Source of the DNA: Gp13-AA77 sp035949375
Lineage (GTDB): Bacteria > Acidobacteriota > Terriglobia > UBA7540
Length of the DNA: 64,000 bases
Assembly: GCA_035949375.1 (NCBI GenBank)
Contig: DASZIG010000103.1
Coordinates: 1 to 64,000 of the forward strand
Direction of reading: 5' to 3'
Part shown: positions 9,489 through 18,716 of the stretch, in pieces
How the letters are laid out: every line of letters starts with the position of its first letter
Position numbering within the stretch: position 1 is the first letter of the stretch
Position numbers and translations under genes: made by a program
Notes under the pieces: model-generated
Told to the model about the DNA's origin: nothing
Database searches by the model: none
What the model saw: only the letters and a program-made list of their open reading frames with translations

Positions 9489-10085
9489 GTGTGCAGAAAA
9501 TTCTTCGCTTCATTTGCGACGCTTTTCCTGGTGCTTCTGCCAGGCTTACAGCGGGCGCAGGAGCAGTCCGCGCCGAGTCCCGATGAATTCCAGCGCGGTG
9601 AACGCACAATTCGTCGCTTTCCCCCTTCGGAATTCAAGAATGCGCCCCAATGGGTAGTGGTGGGCCTCGTCGCTCTAGGCTGCACCATCCCCCAGCCATT
9701 CGCCGCGCAGCAGCCGTCAAACCTGATCCGTGGTCAGTTTGCGAGAAACGGGGAATGGGACTGGGCCGCGATCTGCTCGAAGGAAGGCAAGTCGCGCGCC
9801 GTTGTTCTCTGGGACGGTCCGCCTGCCTGCCCCAACAGTTTCGGGGAGAGCGAGGATGTCGAGAGGCTTGCGACTTTCGGGAGCGGGGGGATCGGATACG
9901 AATATTCGATCGTCAGCGTCGGGCCCGAACAAATTCGCAAGGACATTCACGACTGGGGGGACCCGTCGGCGGAGGAACACGCTACGGCCATCAGCCATGA
10001 CGGAATCGAGCTTCCTTCTGGAAAGGGAGTTCAAATCGAGTACTGCTTGCGCGGGCAATGGACGATCGCTGCCGCGGGCGATTGA
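9489..10085 (+). CDS. Conserved secreted protein of unknown function
   Basis: About 198 residues. A short basic start is followed by a hydrophobic stretch (FFASFATLFLVLLPGLQRAQ) that looks like a signal peptide. The mature part has a pattern I recall from acidobacterial exported proteins: GCTIPQ, then NLIRGQFARNGEWDWAAICS and VVLWDG. Two or more cysteines could form disulfides. Start is uncertain: GTG 9489 has a weak GAGGACGGGA upstream, TTG 9471 is also open. It is inserted between the kinase and epimerase genes of the arabinose block; whether it has anything to do with arabinose is unknown. Confidence 0.7.
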   Translation: MCRKFFASFATLFLVLLPGLQRAQEQSAPSPDEFQRGERTIRRFPPSEFKNAPQWVVVGLVALGCTIPQPFAAQQPSNLIRGQFARNGEWDWAAICSKEGKSRAVVLWDGPPACPNSFGESEDVERLATFGSGGIGYEYSIVSVGPEQIRKDIHDWGDPSAEEHATAISHDGIELPSGKGVQIEYCLRGQWTIAAAGD

Positions 10086-10142
10086 CCGACATCAGTTTTT
10101 TGGCTTCGAACCGGGTTTTTCGAGCGATCTGAGACGCGCCGC

Positions 10143-10805
10143 ATGATGGGTCTGGAACAGCTTCGAACGCAGGTCTGGCAAGTGAATCAGGACATCTATC
10201 GCGCCGGTCTCGTTACCATGCACAGCGGCAACGTCAGCGGCATCGACCGCGAACGTGGCCTCGTGATCATTAAGCCGAGCGGCATGGATTATGACAAAAT
10301 GAAGCCGGCAGACTTGGTGGTGACGGATCTTGAAGGCAGGAAGGTGCGAGGAAAGTGGAAGCCGTCCGTCGATCTGCCGCATCATCTCTACATCTACAAG
10401 CATCGGCCGGACGTGGGCGGTATTGTTCACACGCATTCGAATCACGCTACGAGTTTCGCGATGCTCGGCCGTTCGATTCCGGCCTATCTTACTGCTATCG
10501 CGGACGAGTTTGGCGACGAGATTCCTTGTGCTCCCTACGTTGACAACGGCGGCGACCACATCGGCGAGGCGGTAATTGCGGCGGCTGGCAGGTCCCCGGT
10601 CGTGCTTCTCAGCAATCATGGCCTGTTTGCTTTAGGGCCCACGGTGGCTGCCGCCTTCAAGGCCGCGGTGATGGCTGAGGACGTTGCGCGGACGTGCCAT
10701 CTGGCGCTGCAACTCGGCAAGCCCAAGCCGCTACCGCCTTCGGAGGTAAAGAAGTGGTATGACAGGTATCATTCGACCTACGGGCAGGAAGAGAACGATG
10801 AATGA
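10143..10805 (+). CDS. araD: L-ribulose-5-phosphate 4-epimerase (class II aldolase family)
   Basis: A 220-residue protein that converts L-ribulose 5-phosphate to D-xylulose 5-phosphate. Family motifs are seen in order: HSGNVSG, IKPSGMDYDKMKPADLVV, HTHSNHATSFA (metal-binding histidines), GGDHIGEAV and LSNHGLFALG. Length is close to E. coli AraD (about 230). Two ATG codons (10143, 10146) are adjacent; neither has a strong ribosome-binding site. Placement between ribulokinase and an arabinose/fucose-type isomerase separates it from fuculose or rhamnulose aldolases of the same fold. Confidence 0.9.
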   Translation: MMGLEQLRTQVWQVNQDIYRAGLVTMHSGNVSGIDRERGLVIIKPSGMDYDKMKPADLVVTDLEGRKVRGKWKPSVDLPHHLYIYKHRPDVGGIVHTHSNHATSFAMLGRSIPAYLTAIADEFGDEIPCAPYVDNGGDHIGEAVIAAAGRSPVVLLSNHGLFALGPTVAAAFKAAVMAEDVARTCHLALQLGKPKPLPPSEVKKWYDRYHSTYGQEENDE

Positions 10806-10857
10806 TGAACATTAACGCTGAGCGCGCCTCCGGGTTGTGGCGCGAGAGGAGAGTGTC

Positions 10858-12270
10858 GTGAGTTCGACTACGTTGGGAGTCATTGTCGGGAATCGTGGGT
10901 TCTTTCCGGCTGCGTTGGTGCGCGACGGGCGTGAGGAGATTCTGCGTCTGCTCGAATCTGAAGGATACAACGTGATCTGCCTGACTCCGGAGGACACGAA
11001 GTACGGAGCGGTGGAGAGTCTCTCGGAAGCGCGCAAGTGCGCCGATCTGTTCAAGCAGCACCGCGACCAGATCGACGGCGTGCTGGTCACGCTGCCGAAT
11101 TTCGGTGACGAGCGCGCCGTGGCCAATACGTTGCGCTTTGCCGGCCTCGACGTGCCGGTTCTGGTGCATGCATTTCCCGACGCGCCCGACAAGATGGTGA
11201 TGGGTTCGCGCCGCGACAGCTTCTGCGGCAAGATGTCGGTGTGCAACAATCTGTGGCAGTACGGCATCAAGTTTTCACTCACCTCGCAGCATACGCAAGC
11301 GCCGTCTTCACCCGCCCTCCGGGCCGACCTCAAGAGCTTTGCCGCCACGTGCCGCATCATCAAGGGCCTTAAGAACACACGCGTAGGCGTGATCGGAGCA
11401 CGGCCGGCCGCCTTCAACACTGTGCGCTTCAGCGAAAAGCTGATGGAGAACCACGGCATCACCGTGGAGACGCTCGATCTCTCCGAAGTCATGGGGCGCG
11501 TGGCTCGCCTGAAGGACGACGACGAGAAGGTGGCGGGCAAGCTATCCGGCATCGAAGGTTACGTGGACACGCGCGGCATCCCGCCGGCTTCGCTGCTGAA
11601 GATGGCGAAGTTCGGCCTGGTGGTGGATGGCTGGATCCAGGACAACCAACTCGCGGGCACGTCGATCCAGTGTTGGACGGCCATGGAGGAATTCTTCGGC
11701 GTGGTGCCCTGCACACTCATGAGCATGATGTCAAATCATCTGCTGCCGAGCGCCTGCGAAACCGACATGATCGGGATGATCGGCATGTATATCCTCCAGC
11801 TTGCCGCGGGCGAGCCGAGCGCCATTGTGGATTGGAACAACAATTACGGCGATGATCCCGACAAGTGCGTGATCTTTCACTGCTCGAACCTTCCCAAGCA
11901 CTTTTTCGAGGACTTCAAGATGGACTTTCAGGAGATCATCGCAGGCTCGGTGGGAAAGGACAACACGTTTGGCACCGTGGTGGGCAAACTGAAGAGCGGG
12001 CCGCTAACCTATTGCCGCGTCTCCACCGACGACCTGCGGGGCAAGATGCGGGCTTACTGCGGCGAGGGTGAGATCACCGCAGACCGGCCGCAGAGCTTCG
12101 GCGGCTACGGTGTGGTGCGCGTTCCACAGTTGCAGCAGCTATTGCAGCACATCTGCCGAAACGGCTTCGAGCATCACGTGTCCGTAAACCGGAGCCACTT
12201 CGGCAAGGCTGTCGCGGAGGCTTTGGGGAACTACAAGGGCTGGGAAGTGTATCAGCATGGCGAAGCATAG
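10858..12270 (+). CDS. L-fucose/L-arabinose isomerase-family protein, probable arabinose isomerase
   Basis: A 470-residue protein of the FucI/AraA superfamily, not a close match in length or motifs to classical E. coli AraA (500 aa). Visible landmarks are LGVIVGNRGFFP at the N-terminus, GVLVTLPNFGDE, a central VGVIGARPAAFNTVRFSEK and CWTAMEEFFG / SACETDMIGMIGMY, where isomerase metal and substrate ligands are expected (Glu, Asp, His). GTG 10858 is chosen over GTG 10837 because GAGGAGAG lies just upstream of it. Given ribulokinase and 4-epimerase next door, conversion of L-arabinose to L-ribulose is the most likely role. Confidence 0.8.
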   Translation: MSSTTLGVIVGNRGFFPAALVRDGREEILRLLESEGYNVICLTPEDTKYGAVESLSEARKCADLFKQHRDQIDGVLVTLPNFGDERAVANTLRFAGLDVPVLVHAFPDAPDKMVMGSRRDSFCGKMSVCNNLWQYGIKFSLTSQHTQAPSSPALRADLKSFAATCRIIKGLKNTRVGVIGARPAAFNTVRFSEKLMENHGITVETLDLSEVMGRVARLKDDDEKVAGKLSGIEGYVDTRGIPPASLLKMAKFGLVVDGWIQDNQLAGTSIQCWTAMEEFFGVVPCTLMSMMSNHLLPSACETDMIGMIGMYILQLAAGEPSAIVDWNNNYGDDPDKCVIFHCSNLPKHFFEDFKMDFQEIIAGSVGKDNTFGTVVGKLKSGPLTYCRVSTDDLRGKMRAYCGEGEITADRPQSFGGYGVVRVPQLQQLLQHICRNGFEHHVSVNRSHFGKAVAEALGNYKGWEVYQHGEA

Positions 12271-12300
12271 GGCCGCAGCGCGGCCCTATGCATTTCGCCA
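12258..12300. terminator. Bidirectional terminator hairpin between convergent genes
   Basis: A perfect 12-bp stem GCATAGGGCCGC (12265-12276) / GCGGCCCTATGC (12280-12291) with loop AGC, extended by TGGCGAA / TTCGCCA outside a 2-base bulge. It contains the isomerase stop codon and lies 8 bases beyond the cytochrome stop on the other strand. There is no long T-tract. Confidence 0.65.
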
Positions 12301-12307
12301 CGGGTTA

Positions 12308-13450
12308 TCAGTGCCCGCCGGGATGCCCTCCGGTTTCCGGCGACGATGGCGGCGGTGCCGCGAACTTGGCGTCGTCGATCGGAACGTTCTGCCGCACCTC
12401 GGCGATCTTGATTGTGAATCGTCCGCCGGGGCGCGCGATCGTCCACTGGTAAGGAATCTTCACGCCATCCGCCTCGTGATAATCCGCATAGTCAACCTGG
12501 CTTGGATTGCGGCCAAGAGGCGTTTGCACAAAGCGCATCTCGCGCAACAGCAGGCCTGACTCCTTGTCGAAGTAGAAGCGCACGGGCGTGTGACCTGGGC
12601 TGCGGGCCACGAGCACATAGGCGTCGCGGTCACCCACCTTGTCAAGCCGGGCGACACGAATCTGCTGGAACTCCGTCTTGATATCTGCGGCGAAGTAGAA
12701 GTCGGCGTTCCGCTTCTCGTTGTCCAACTCACCGCCGGCGATAGCACGCGTACGACCGAATCCACTCATCCAGCCGGTCTGGCCGTTGTAAGCCGTGACG
12801 TTGTCGCCGCGCTCGCTGTGGACCACGGTCACGCGCGCGTCCGGCGCCTTGGCGAAAACCTCGACCGCCATGCTGCCAGGGCCCATGCCGGTAAGGCTGC
12901 CTTTTTCCACGCGGCTGGTGATCTTATGCACGGCATCGGTGCCCCCGATGGCCTGCACGTACTTGTCGAGGATCTCGCCGGCATTCGGCAAGGCAGGGGC
13001 TTTAGCCTCGCCCATACCCTCGGGCTGAGGCTCGGTGTCGGCGATGACCGGCGTCGAAACCGGATCGCTCGAGCCGCGATGGCAAGTGTTGCAAGTCACC
13101 TCTGTTTCGCCGTTGAAATTGTCCTTGTTAATGGCGAACATCATCGTCATCATTTTGCGCGCCGTCTTCTTCTCTTCCTTGTCATCCTTCTCGAAGGCGC
13201 CTTGGACGTGGCAGAAGCCGCACTCCACTCCGAGCGAGGCGGTGATGAACTGCATGGCCGGGAAAAGCTGATCGGCGGGGATATCTTTCAACACCTGGAT
13301 GTTCTTGAACTGCTGCGCCGCAGTCGGCCCCGGGTGAGCCGCGGGCGAAGCCTGGTCACCACCAGTCGATTGACCGCGCAGCGCCACTGCCGTCACGGTT
13401 AACGCCAGCGCCGCCATGGACAGTAATGTGTTCCGCGCCTTCTTCTTCAT
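12308..13450 (-). CDS. Exported c-type cytochrome with reaction-centre-cytochrome-like domain
   Basis: 380 residues. A signal peptide (MKKKARNTLLSMAALALTVTAVAL) leads to a domain with two haem-binding motifs, CGFCH and CNTCH. The context PADQLFPAMQFITASLGVECGFCHV is typical of photosynthetic reaction-centre cytochrome-like proteins found in non-phototrophs. The C-terminal half (from about residue 150) has no haem site and looks like a beta-rich lipoprotein-carrier type domain (GQTGWMSG, RFYFDKESGLLLREMRF). Two haems are fewer than the four of true reaction-centre cytochromes. TGGAGGACAA precedes ATG 13450. Electron partner unknown. Confidence 0.82.
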   Translation of the reverse strand: MKKKARNTLLSMAALALTVTAVALRGQSTGGDQASPAAHPGPTAAQQFKNIQVLKDIPADQLFPAMQFITASLGVECGFCHVQGAFEKDDKEEKKTARKMMTMMFAINKDNFNGETEVTCNTCHRGSSDPVSTPVIADTEPQPEGMGEAKAPALPNAGEILDKYVQAIGGTDAVHKITSRVEKGSLTGMGPGSMAVEVFAKAPDARVTVVHSERGDNVTAYNGQTGWMSGFGRTRAIAGGELDNEKRNADFYFAADIKTEFQQIRVARLDKVGDRDAYVLVARSPGHTPVRFYFDKESGLLLREMRFVQTPLGRNPSQVDYADYHEADGVKIPYQWTIARPGGRFTIKIAEVRQNVPIDDAKFAAPPPSSPETGGHPGGH

Positions 13451-13665
13451 TTGTCCTCCAGGGCCCCGAGCGGGCCGGTGATGATTTAGGAAGCGACTTC
13501 CAGCCGAGAGGCGGGATATGCAATGCGTCCTCGAGGCTGCGACACAGCGATTAAGTGCGTACAAGCCGGAACAGTTATGAACGTATGGAAGGGTACAGGG
13601 GTTTCGCAGCCGGGCGCGGGCGGATTTGCGCCGTCCCGCGCCCGATCAAGTTCACGAGACGCTGG
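13451..13665. other. Intergenic stretch between sod and the cytochrome gene
   Basis: About 215 bases upstream of the cytochrome on its strand. I see no further gene and no convincing terminator for the superoxide dismutase gene. Confidence 0.4.
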
Positions 13666-14310
13666 TTACTTGTTTGCAGTCAGACGTTGCTCGACCGCGT
13701 CCCAATCCACCACATTCCACCACTCTTTAATGTAATCAGGCCGGCGATTTTGGTACTTGAGGTAGTAGGCGTGTTCCCAAACATCGAGTCCGAGGATGGG
13801 GAATCTGCCCTCCATCAATGGGCTATCCTGGTTGGCCGTGGAAAAGATGTCGAGCTTGCCGGAGCCGTCGCGATAGAGCCAGGCCCAGCCGGAGCCGAAA
13901 CGCGTAGCCGCCGCGTTCGCGAACTTTTCTTTGAACTGGGCGAATCCGCCAAATGTACTTCCGATGGCCTCGGCGATCTTGCCCTTGGGCTCGCCGCCTT
14001 TGTTTGCGCCCATCAGTGTCCAAAACAGGGAGTGGTTGGCATGGCCGCCGCCGTTATTGCGGACTGCGGTGCGGATGTTCTCCGGCACGATGGCGCAATT
14101 GTTCTCGAGCAGTTGCTCCAGGGTCTTGCCGGCGAGTTGCGGAGCCGACTCGAGCGCCTTGTTGAGATTCGTGACGTACGCGTTGTGATGCTTGTCGTGG
14201 TGAATCTCCATCGTCATCTTGTCAATGTAGGGTTCAAGAGCATCGGGCGCGTACGGCAGTGAAGGAAGTGTGAAGGGCACAGAGCCTCCTTTGGCGGGTG
14301 AAGTTCCCAT
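13666..14310 (-). CDS. sodA: Superoxide dismutase, Mn-type by sequence
   Basis: 214 residues. The alpha-hairpin MEIHHDKHHNAYV carries the first metal histidine; the others lie in NHSLFW and DVWEHAYYL with its Asp. Mn versus Fe: residues GGHANHS and the ANQDSPL motif (Gln supplied by the C-terminal domain) follow the Mn-SOD pattern, so manganese or cambialistic use is expected. There is no signal peptide; a short extra N-terminus (MGTSPAKGGS) precedes the usual FTLPSLPY start. AAGGAGGAAACTC stands before ATG 14310. Confidence 0.92.
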   Translation of the reverse strand: MGTSPAKGGSVPFTLPSLPYAPDALEPYIDKMTMEIHHDKHHNAYVTNLNKALESAPQLAGKTLEQLLENNCAIVPENIRTAVRNNGGGHANHSLFWTLMGANKGGEPKGKIAEAIGSTFGGFAQFKEKFANAAATRFGSGWAWLYRDGSGKLDIFSTANQDSPLMEGRFPILGLDVWEHAYYLKYQNRRPDYIKEWWNVVDWDAVEQRLTANK

Positions 14311-14435
14311 GAGTTTCCTCCTTGCTTGATCTTTGCGCGGACCAGTCCGTCGGTTTCGGAAAACTTAGAATCTCACGCCGGACGGCCCCTCCGCGGGGGA
14401 CGATCTCTTCGTCGCCGATGAATCGTCCCGACCGT

Positions 14436-15647
14436 TTATTCGGTCTCTTTAGATGCTACCACACCAGGCACTGTACCGGTGGTCGCGGGCGGCGGGTTGT
14501 TGCGAACCGCGTCCAGCAGCGAAGGGTCGAGCACCAAAGCCCGCGTGGGGAAGGGCATCTGAATACCCTCTTGGGCGAAGCGCTCCAGGATGCGTTTGCG
14601 CAACTCGCTTTGCACGCCGCCTTGATCCGCGAATCGCCGCACCGACAGGTAGAGGGTAAAGTCGAGTGTCGAGGCTCCGAAGCCGGGAATCAGTAAAGCC
14701 GAAGGCTCCGCATCCCTGGGCACGCCGTCGAAGCCCTCCTGAGCGAGGCCGCCCGCGATCTCGGTCAGAAGCTTCTCGACGCGTCTCGGGTCGGTGCCAT
14801 AGGCTACGCCCACCTGGACCGAAGTGAGCAGGCGTTCCTCGGGAAACGAGAAGTTCGTGATGACCGCCTTGGCAAGCGTGGAATTCGGCACCACGACCAT
14901 GTTGTTCGGGCCGGTCCGCAGCAACGTGGAGCGCCAGCCGATGCGTGTCACAAACCCTTCCTGGCCGGAATCCAGCCGGATATAGTCGTTTAGGTTCACC
15001 GGGTGGTCCGCCAGGAGGTAGAGCCCGGCAAAGAAATTACCGAGCGTGTCTTGCAAGGCCAGCGCCACGGCCACGCTTCCGACTCCGAGCGTGGTCCAGA
15101 CGGCCGTGAGATGCACGCCCAGATTCTCCAGCACAACGATGACGGCGACTATCGCGAAGAGAACCTGAATCAGAAAGGTGGCGGGTTGCGTGGCGCGCTC
15201 GAGTGCCGGCTCCTTCTGGCTGATCCGGCCCAGGAATAAGGTGATCGCCCTGGCCGGAAAGTAGAACAGCACCGTGATGACGAGCACCAGGATCGCATGG
15301 GAACCGACGTGCTCCCATCGCCGCGGCAGGCTGAACTCTTCGAGCGCCGTATACAGGGCGGCCAGGATCAGTAGCGGAGCGGGCAACGATTCCAGCAGGG
15401 AGAAGATCAGCTCGCGCCAAGTATTGGGGTACTTCAGCGCATAGCGCCGGAAAACCCGGCTCAATCCAAAACCAAGCAGGAGCGCCACCATCAGCAGCAC
15501 CAAAACGGCTGCACCGTCAATCACAGCGACGTGAACATGCAGAATTCGCGCCAGGTCACGAAAGGCTCTTGGTGTATGCTGCATGGGCTCGGCCAGCGTG
15601 GGTGGCGCGAGTCCGACGGATATCGGGTTTGCCAAAGGCATGTCCAT
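14436..15647 (-). CDS. MscS-family mechanosensitive ion channel
   Basis: 403 residues. Three to four hydrophobic helices precede the pore helix and beta domain. The pore/beta junction reads TTLGVGSVAVALALQDTLGNFFAGLYLLAD, followed by DYIRLDSGQEGFVTRIGWRSTLLRTGPNNMVVVPNSTLAKAVITNFS, the most conserved block of MscS proteins. It is longer than E. coli MscS (286 aa) because of extra N-terminal helices. It would open under membrane tension during osmotic downshock. Start is not certain; ATG codons at 15647, 15641 and 15584 are all in frame. Confidence 0.87.
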   Translation of the reverse strand: MDMPLANPISVGLAPPTLAEPMQHTPRAFRDLARILHVHVAVIDGAAVLVLLMVALLLGFGLSRVFRRYALKYPNTWRELIFSLLESLPAPLLILAALYTALEEFSLPRRWEHVGSHAILVLVITVLFYFPARAITLFLGRISQKEPALERATQPATFLIQVLFAIVAVIVVLENLGVHLTAVWTTLGVGSVAVALALQDTLGNFFAGLYLLADHPVNLNDYIRLDSGQEGFVTRIGWRSTLLRTGPNNMVVVPNSTLAKAVITNFSFPEERLLTSVQVGVAYGTDPRRVEKLLTEIAGGLAQEGFDGVPRDAEPSALLIPGFGASTLDFTLYLSVRRFADQGGVQSELRKRILERFAQEGIQMPFPTRALVLDPSLLDAVRNNPPPATTGTVPGVVASKETE

Positions 15648-15890
15648 GCGATGGGCGGGAGGGGAACTGCTCAGTCCCCGCCCTGCCGCCGCCTGAGCCC
15701 CCGGAGCCGGCTACGCGGGGGCCACAGCGCCTCAGCATAGCTTGCCCCGGCTCGACCGCGCAATTCCAGCGGCCTGACCAAATCCGAACGCTCCGGGGCT
15801 TCTAACGTTGTCCTTGCTCAGGGCGCCGCTCGGTGTTATCAAGGAACACTCGCCGCCAGCGTCCGAGACCCGGCGCGGGCGAACAGGCCT

Positions 15891-17366
15891 ATGGACATTC
15901 GCGGCAGCGACGGCGGCAACGGGTCCGCCCAATTGGATCCCAGGCACGGCTCCCCGACGACCTCGCCCCTGGAAATTTCGGTCCGGCCCGTGCGCGCCAT
16001 GGGCCTCCGCGACCTCGTGCTCTTCTATGTGGTCACCGGCATCAGCTTACGCTGGATCGCTACCGCCGCCGCTGCCGGGCCCGGCTCGATCGTGGTATGG
16101 ATCATCGCCTGGGCGGCTTTTTATATTCCGTTGGCGCTCTCGGTCGTGGAGTTGTCATCGCGCTACCCCGACGAAGGCGGGCTCTATGTGTGGAGCAAGC
16201 GTGCCTTCGGCGGCTTCGCCGGCTTCATCTCCGCCTGGACCTATTGGACCAGCAACCTGCCCTATTTCCCCGCCATCCTGTATTTCGCCGCCAGCAACGC
16301 ATTGTTCATCGGCGGCCCGCGCTGGCAGTCGCTAGCCTCGAATCGACTTTACTTTCTGGGATTCTCTCTCGTTGGGCTCGCGATTCCCACCGTACTGAAC
16401 GTGCTCGGGCTTGACGTGGGAAAATGGCTGAGCAACGTTGGCGCCCTGGGCATGTGGATCCCGGTGCTGATCGTGATCGCCCTCGGGCTGGTTTCCTGGC
16501 ATCGCTATGGCTCGGCCACGCATTTCACCGCCGCCAGCCTCATCCCCAGCTTCCACATCAAGGATGTCCTCTTCTGGGCCTCGCTCACCTATGCTTTCGG
16601 CGGGTGCGAAGCCGCTTCGTTCATGAGCGAGGAGATTAAGGATCCCCGCCGCAACATACCGCGCGCGCTGCTTCTGGGCGGCGCGACCGTGACCCTGGTC
16701 TACATTGTCGGCACAATCTTCGTGCTGCTGGCGGTGCCGAGCCGCGAAGTGAGCGAGATCCAAGGGTTGATTCAAGCCCTGTCCGTTACAGGGCAACACC
16801 TGGGTCTGCTATGGGTGATTCCCGTCGTCGCCGTGCTGATCTCACTCAGCAACCTGGGCGCGTCCGGGGCCTACCTTGCTGCCACCGCGCGCCTCCCGTT
16901 TGTGGCCGGCATCGACCGGTTTCTGCCGGCTGTCTTCGGGCGTCTCCATCCGCGCTACAAGACGCCGGATGTAGCCATCTGGACGCAATGCGTGGCCGGC
17001 ATGATTTTTATCGTCCTCGGCCAGGCGGGTACAAGTGTGAAAGGCGCCTACGACGTGCTGGTCTCGATGGGCGTCATCACCTATTTCATCCCCTACCTTT
17101 TTGTTTTCGCGTCCCTGATCGTTTTGCAGCGCGAGCCGGCTGGAACCGGTGTGATCCGGGTGCCTGGCGGAAGGCGGGTCGCTATCGTCTTGGGCACGGT
17201 CGGGTTCGCCACCACCACCTTGATGATCCTGTTGTCCCTATTGCCGAGCCCCGACGACCCCAACAAGGTGCTGGCGGTCACGAAGGTGCTCGGATTGACC
17301 GCCGTTCTGCTCGCGATCGGCGTGTTGGTCTACCTTAACGGCAAGGCGAGGGCGAGAAGAGGTTGA
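15891..17366 (+). CDS. APC-superfamily amino-acid permease
   Basis: 491 residues with about 12 membrane helices. The first helix region (MGLRDLVLFYVVTGISLRWIATAAAAGPGSIVVWII) and the helix 6 motif FWASLTYAFGGCEAASFMSEEIKDPRRNIPRALLLGG match APC transporters, in the group that includes glutamate/GABA-type antiporters and amino-acid uptake systems. About 38 polar residues precede the first helix. Substrate cannot be inferred. It is convergent with a sugar transporter whose stop codon is 11 bases away. Confidence 0.85.
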   Translation: MDIRGSDGGNGSAQLDPRHGSPTTSPLEISVRPVRAMGLRDLVLFYVVTGISLRWIATAAAAGPGSIVVWIIAWAAFYIPLALSVVELSSRYPDEGGLYVWSKRAFGGFAGFISAWTYWTSNLPYFPAILYFAASNALFIGGPRWQSLASNRLYFLGFSLVGLAIPTVLNVLGLDVGKWLSNVGALGMWIPVLIVIALGLVSWHRYGSATHFTAASLIPSFHIKDVLFWASLTYAFGGCEAASFMSEEIKDPRRNIPRALLLGGATVTLVYIVGTIFVLLAVPSREVSEIQGLIQALSVTGQHLGLLWVIPVVAVLISLSNLGASGAYLAATARLPFVAGIDRFLPAVFGRLHPRYKTPDVAIWTQCVAGMIFIVLGQAGTSVKGAYDVLVSMGVITYFIPYLFVFASLIVLQREPAGTGVIRVPGGRRVAIVLGTVGFATTTLMILLSLLPSPDDPNKVLAVTKVLGLTAVLLAIGVLVYLNGKARARRG

Positions 17367-17376
17367 AGCATCCGAC

Positions 17377-18705
17377 TCAGGCAAACCCCGTCCGCTTCCA
17401 AAGCAGGTAGCCTACACTGGCCAGCATGGCCAGTGTAGCCGCGCTTAAGACAATCATCCAGCCGACGTTTAGACTAAGGGCCGGGCGTCGGGCCGAAGCC
17501 CCAAGCCACACGAAGACGCCGAGCGCACCCGCCGCGATCACCGCATCACCGATTCGCATGCGTTTCCAGCCCTTTGGCTTGGCGCTGTCAGCCTCGACGG
17601 CCACGAGCCGATCGAAGGCGATTCCGGCGAGCGACGCCTCGGCCTCAGAGGCGTCCAGGCCATAGCGCGTAGACTCCCGCGCCACCGCCAGGCTGCGTGC
17701 TGCGTGCTCCTCGGAGGACGCCGCCGCGCCCGCGATGGCGACCGCGCCCGCGATCATGACGGCGGATCCCACCAGCACCAGGACGCGCGCGGCCGGGCGG
17801 CTTCCCGACAGTTCACCAAATACCAATGCGCCCCAGGCCAAGCCCCAAAGCTGATTGGTATTAGACAGCGGAATGCCCCGCCCGATGCCAACGTATTTGG
17901 CCGCGTACTGCTGGAAGAGGTCGCCTATGACCCAGCAGAATCCACCGAGAAACAACCAGAAGAGGGAAGGCCGCGCGTCCGCCAGAGCCTCACCGAGCGC
18001 ATGCCAGCCGCCCTCGAAGGTTACCGCCAGCACCAGGACGGTGACGACCTCGCCCACCGTGAACACGGTCACAAACGAGAGCGGATTCATGCCGCTGAGG
18101 TACGCCTTGCGATAGGGAATGTACATCGTTCCCCAAAGCAGCGCCGCGCCCAGCGCCGCGGCCACACCGGAGACGGGACGGGGCGCGAGCGAAACCAGTC
18201 CTTGGGACGAAGCGTACCCCAGCAGAACAGCTCCGGTCACAATGGCCAGCGCCCCGCCTGCAACTCTCACCCAGGCGCCGCGCCCCGCGCCGCGCAGTTC
18301 CCGGAAAAACACAAAGCCCCAGAGCACGCCGATCAGGCTATTGGCGTTCCAAAGGGGGAAGGCAATGGAGAGGCCGACATCGCGGATGGCAAAAACGGTC
18401 AGGGTGTTGGCGACGGCCCACAGACCCCCGGCCAGCACCGCCCAAACCATCAGGTGCGGCCGCCGGCGGAGGTCGTCAAACACAAAGCCGGTGCCTTTCA
18501 GCACCGCAGGCAGCGTCCAGCGGCCAACGAAAACTCCTGCCACCATGCCAAGGGAGATCAGGAACGGCGAGATTCCGGTAGTAACCAGCTTGGTGGGCGC
18601 CTCGGCGGCGCCGAGGCCGGCTCCGGCCGCCAAAGCGCAAGCCACGCCGAGCGTATGCAGGGAGCGTGCACGAGCCGATGCGGGGGTGCTGGATTCCAAA
18701 GCCAA
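17377..18705 (-). CDS. GRP/RhaT-like sugar transporter (DMT superfamily)
   Basis: 442 residues, ten or more membrane helices. The N-terminal half has LAAGAGLGAAEAPTKL and the motif SIAFPLWNANSLIGVLWGF; the second half has PLSNTNQLWGLAWGALVFGEL, the repeat typical of glucose/ribose porter and RhaT-like proteins. Between the last helices lies a soluble insert of about 60 residues (SSEEHAARSLAVARESTRYG to KPKGWKRM), unusual for the family. A further two C-terminal helices follow. Given arabinose and rhamnose catabolic genes in the window, a pentose or deoxyhexose substrate is plausible but unproven. Confidence 0.8.
   Translation of the reverse strand: MALESSTPASARARSLHTLGVACALAAGAGLGAAEAPTKLVTTGISPFLISLGMVAGVFVGRWTLPAVLKGTGFVFDDLRRRPHLMVWAVLAGGLWAVANTLTVFAIRDVGLSIAFPLWNANSLIGVLWGFVFFRELRGAGRGAWVRVAGGALAIVTGAVLLGYASSQGLVSLAPRPVSGVAAALGAALLWGTMYIPYRKAYLSGMNPLSFVTVFTVGEVVTVLVLAVTFEGGWHALGEALADARPSLFWLFLGGFCWVIGDLFQQYAAKYVGIGRGIPLSNTNQLWGLAWGALVFGELSGSRPAARVLVLVGSAVMIAGAVAIAGAAASSEEHAARSLAVARESTRYGLDASEAEASLAGIAFDRLVAVEADSAKPKGWKRMRIGDAVIAAGALGVFVWLGASARRPALSLNVGWMIVLSAATLAMLASVGYLLWKRTGFA
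17412..17438 (+). terminator. Hairpin after the amino-acid permease, inside the 3' end of the opposing gene
   Basis: CTACACTGGCCA (17412-17423) pairs perfectly with TGGCCAGTGTAG (17427-17438) over loop GCA, 46 bases past the permease stop. No T-tract follows. It lies in the coding region for the last helix of the opposing transporter, so it may be coding coincidence. Confidence 0.3.
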
Positions 18706-18716
18706 GTTGGGTCCGG

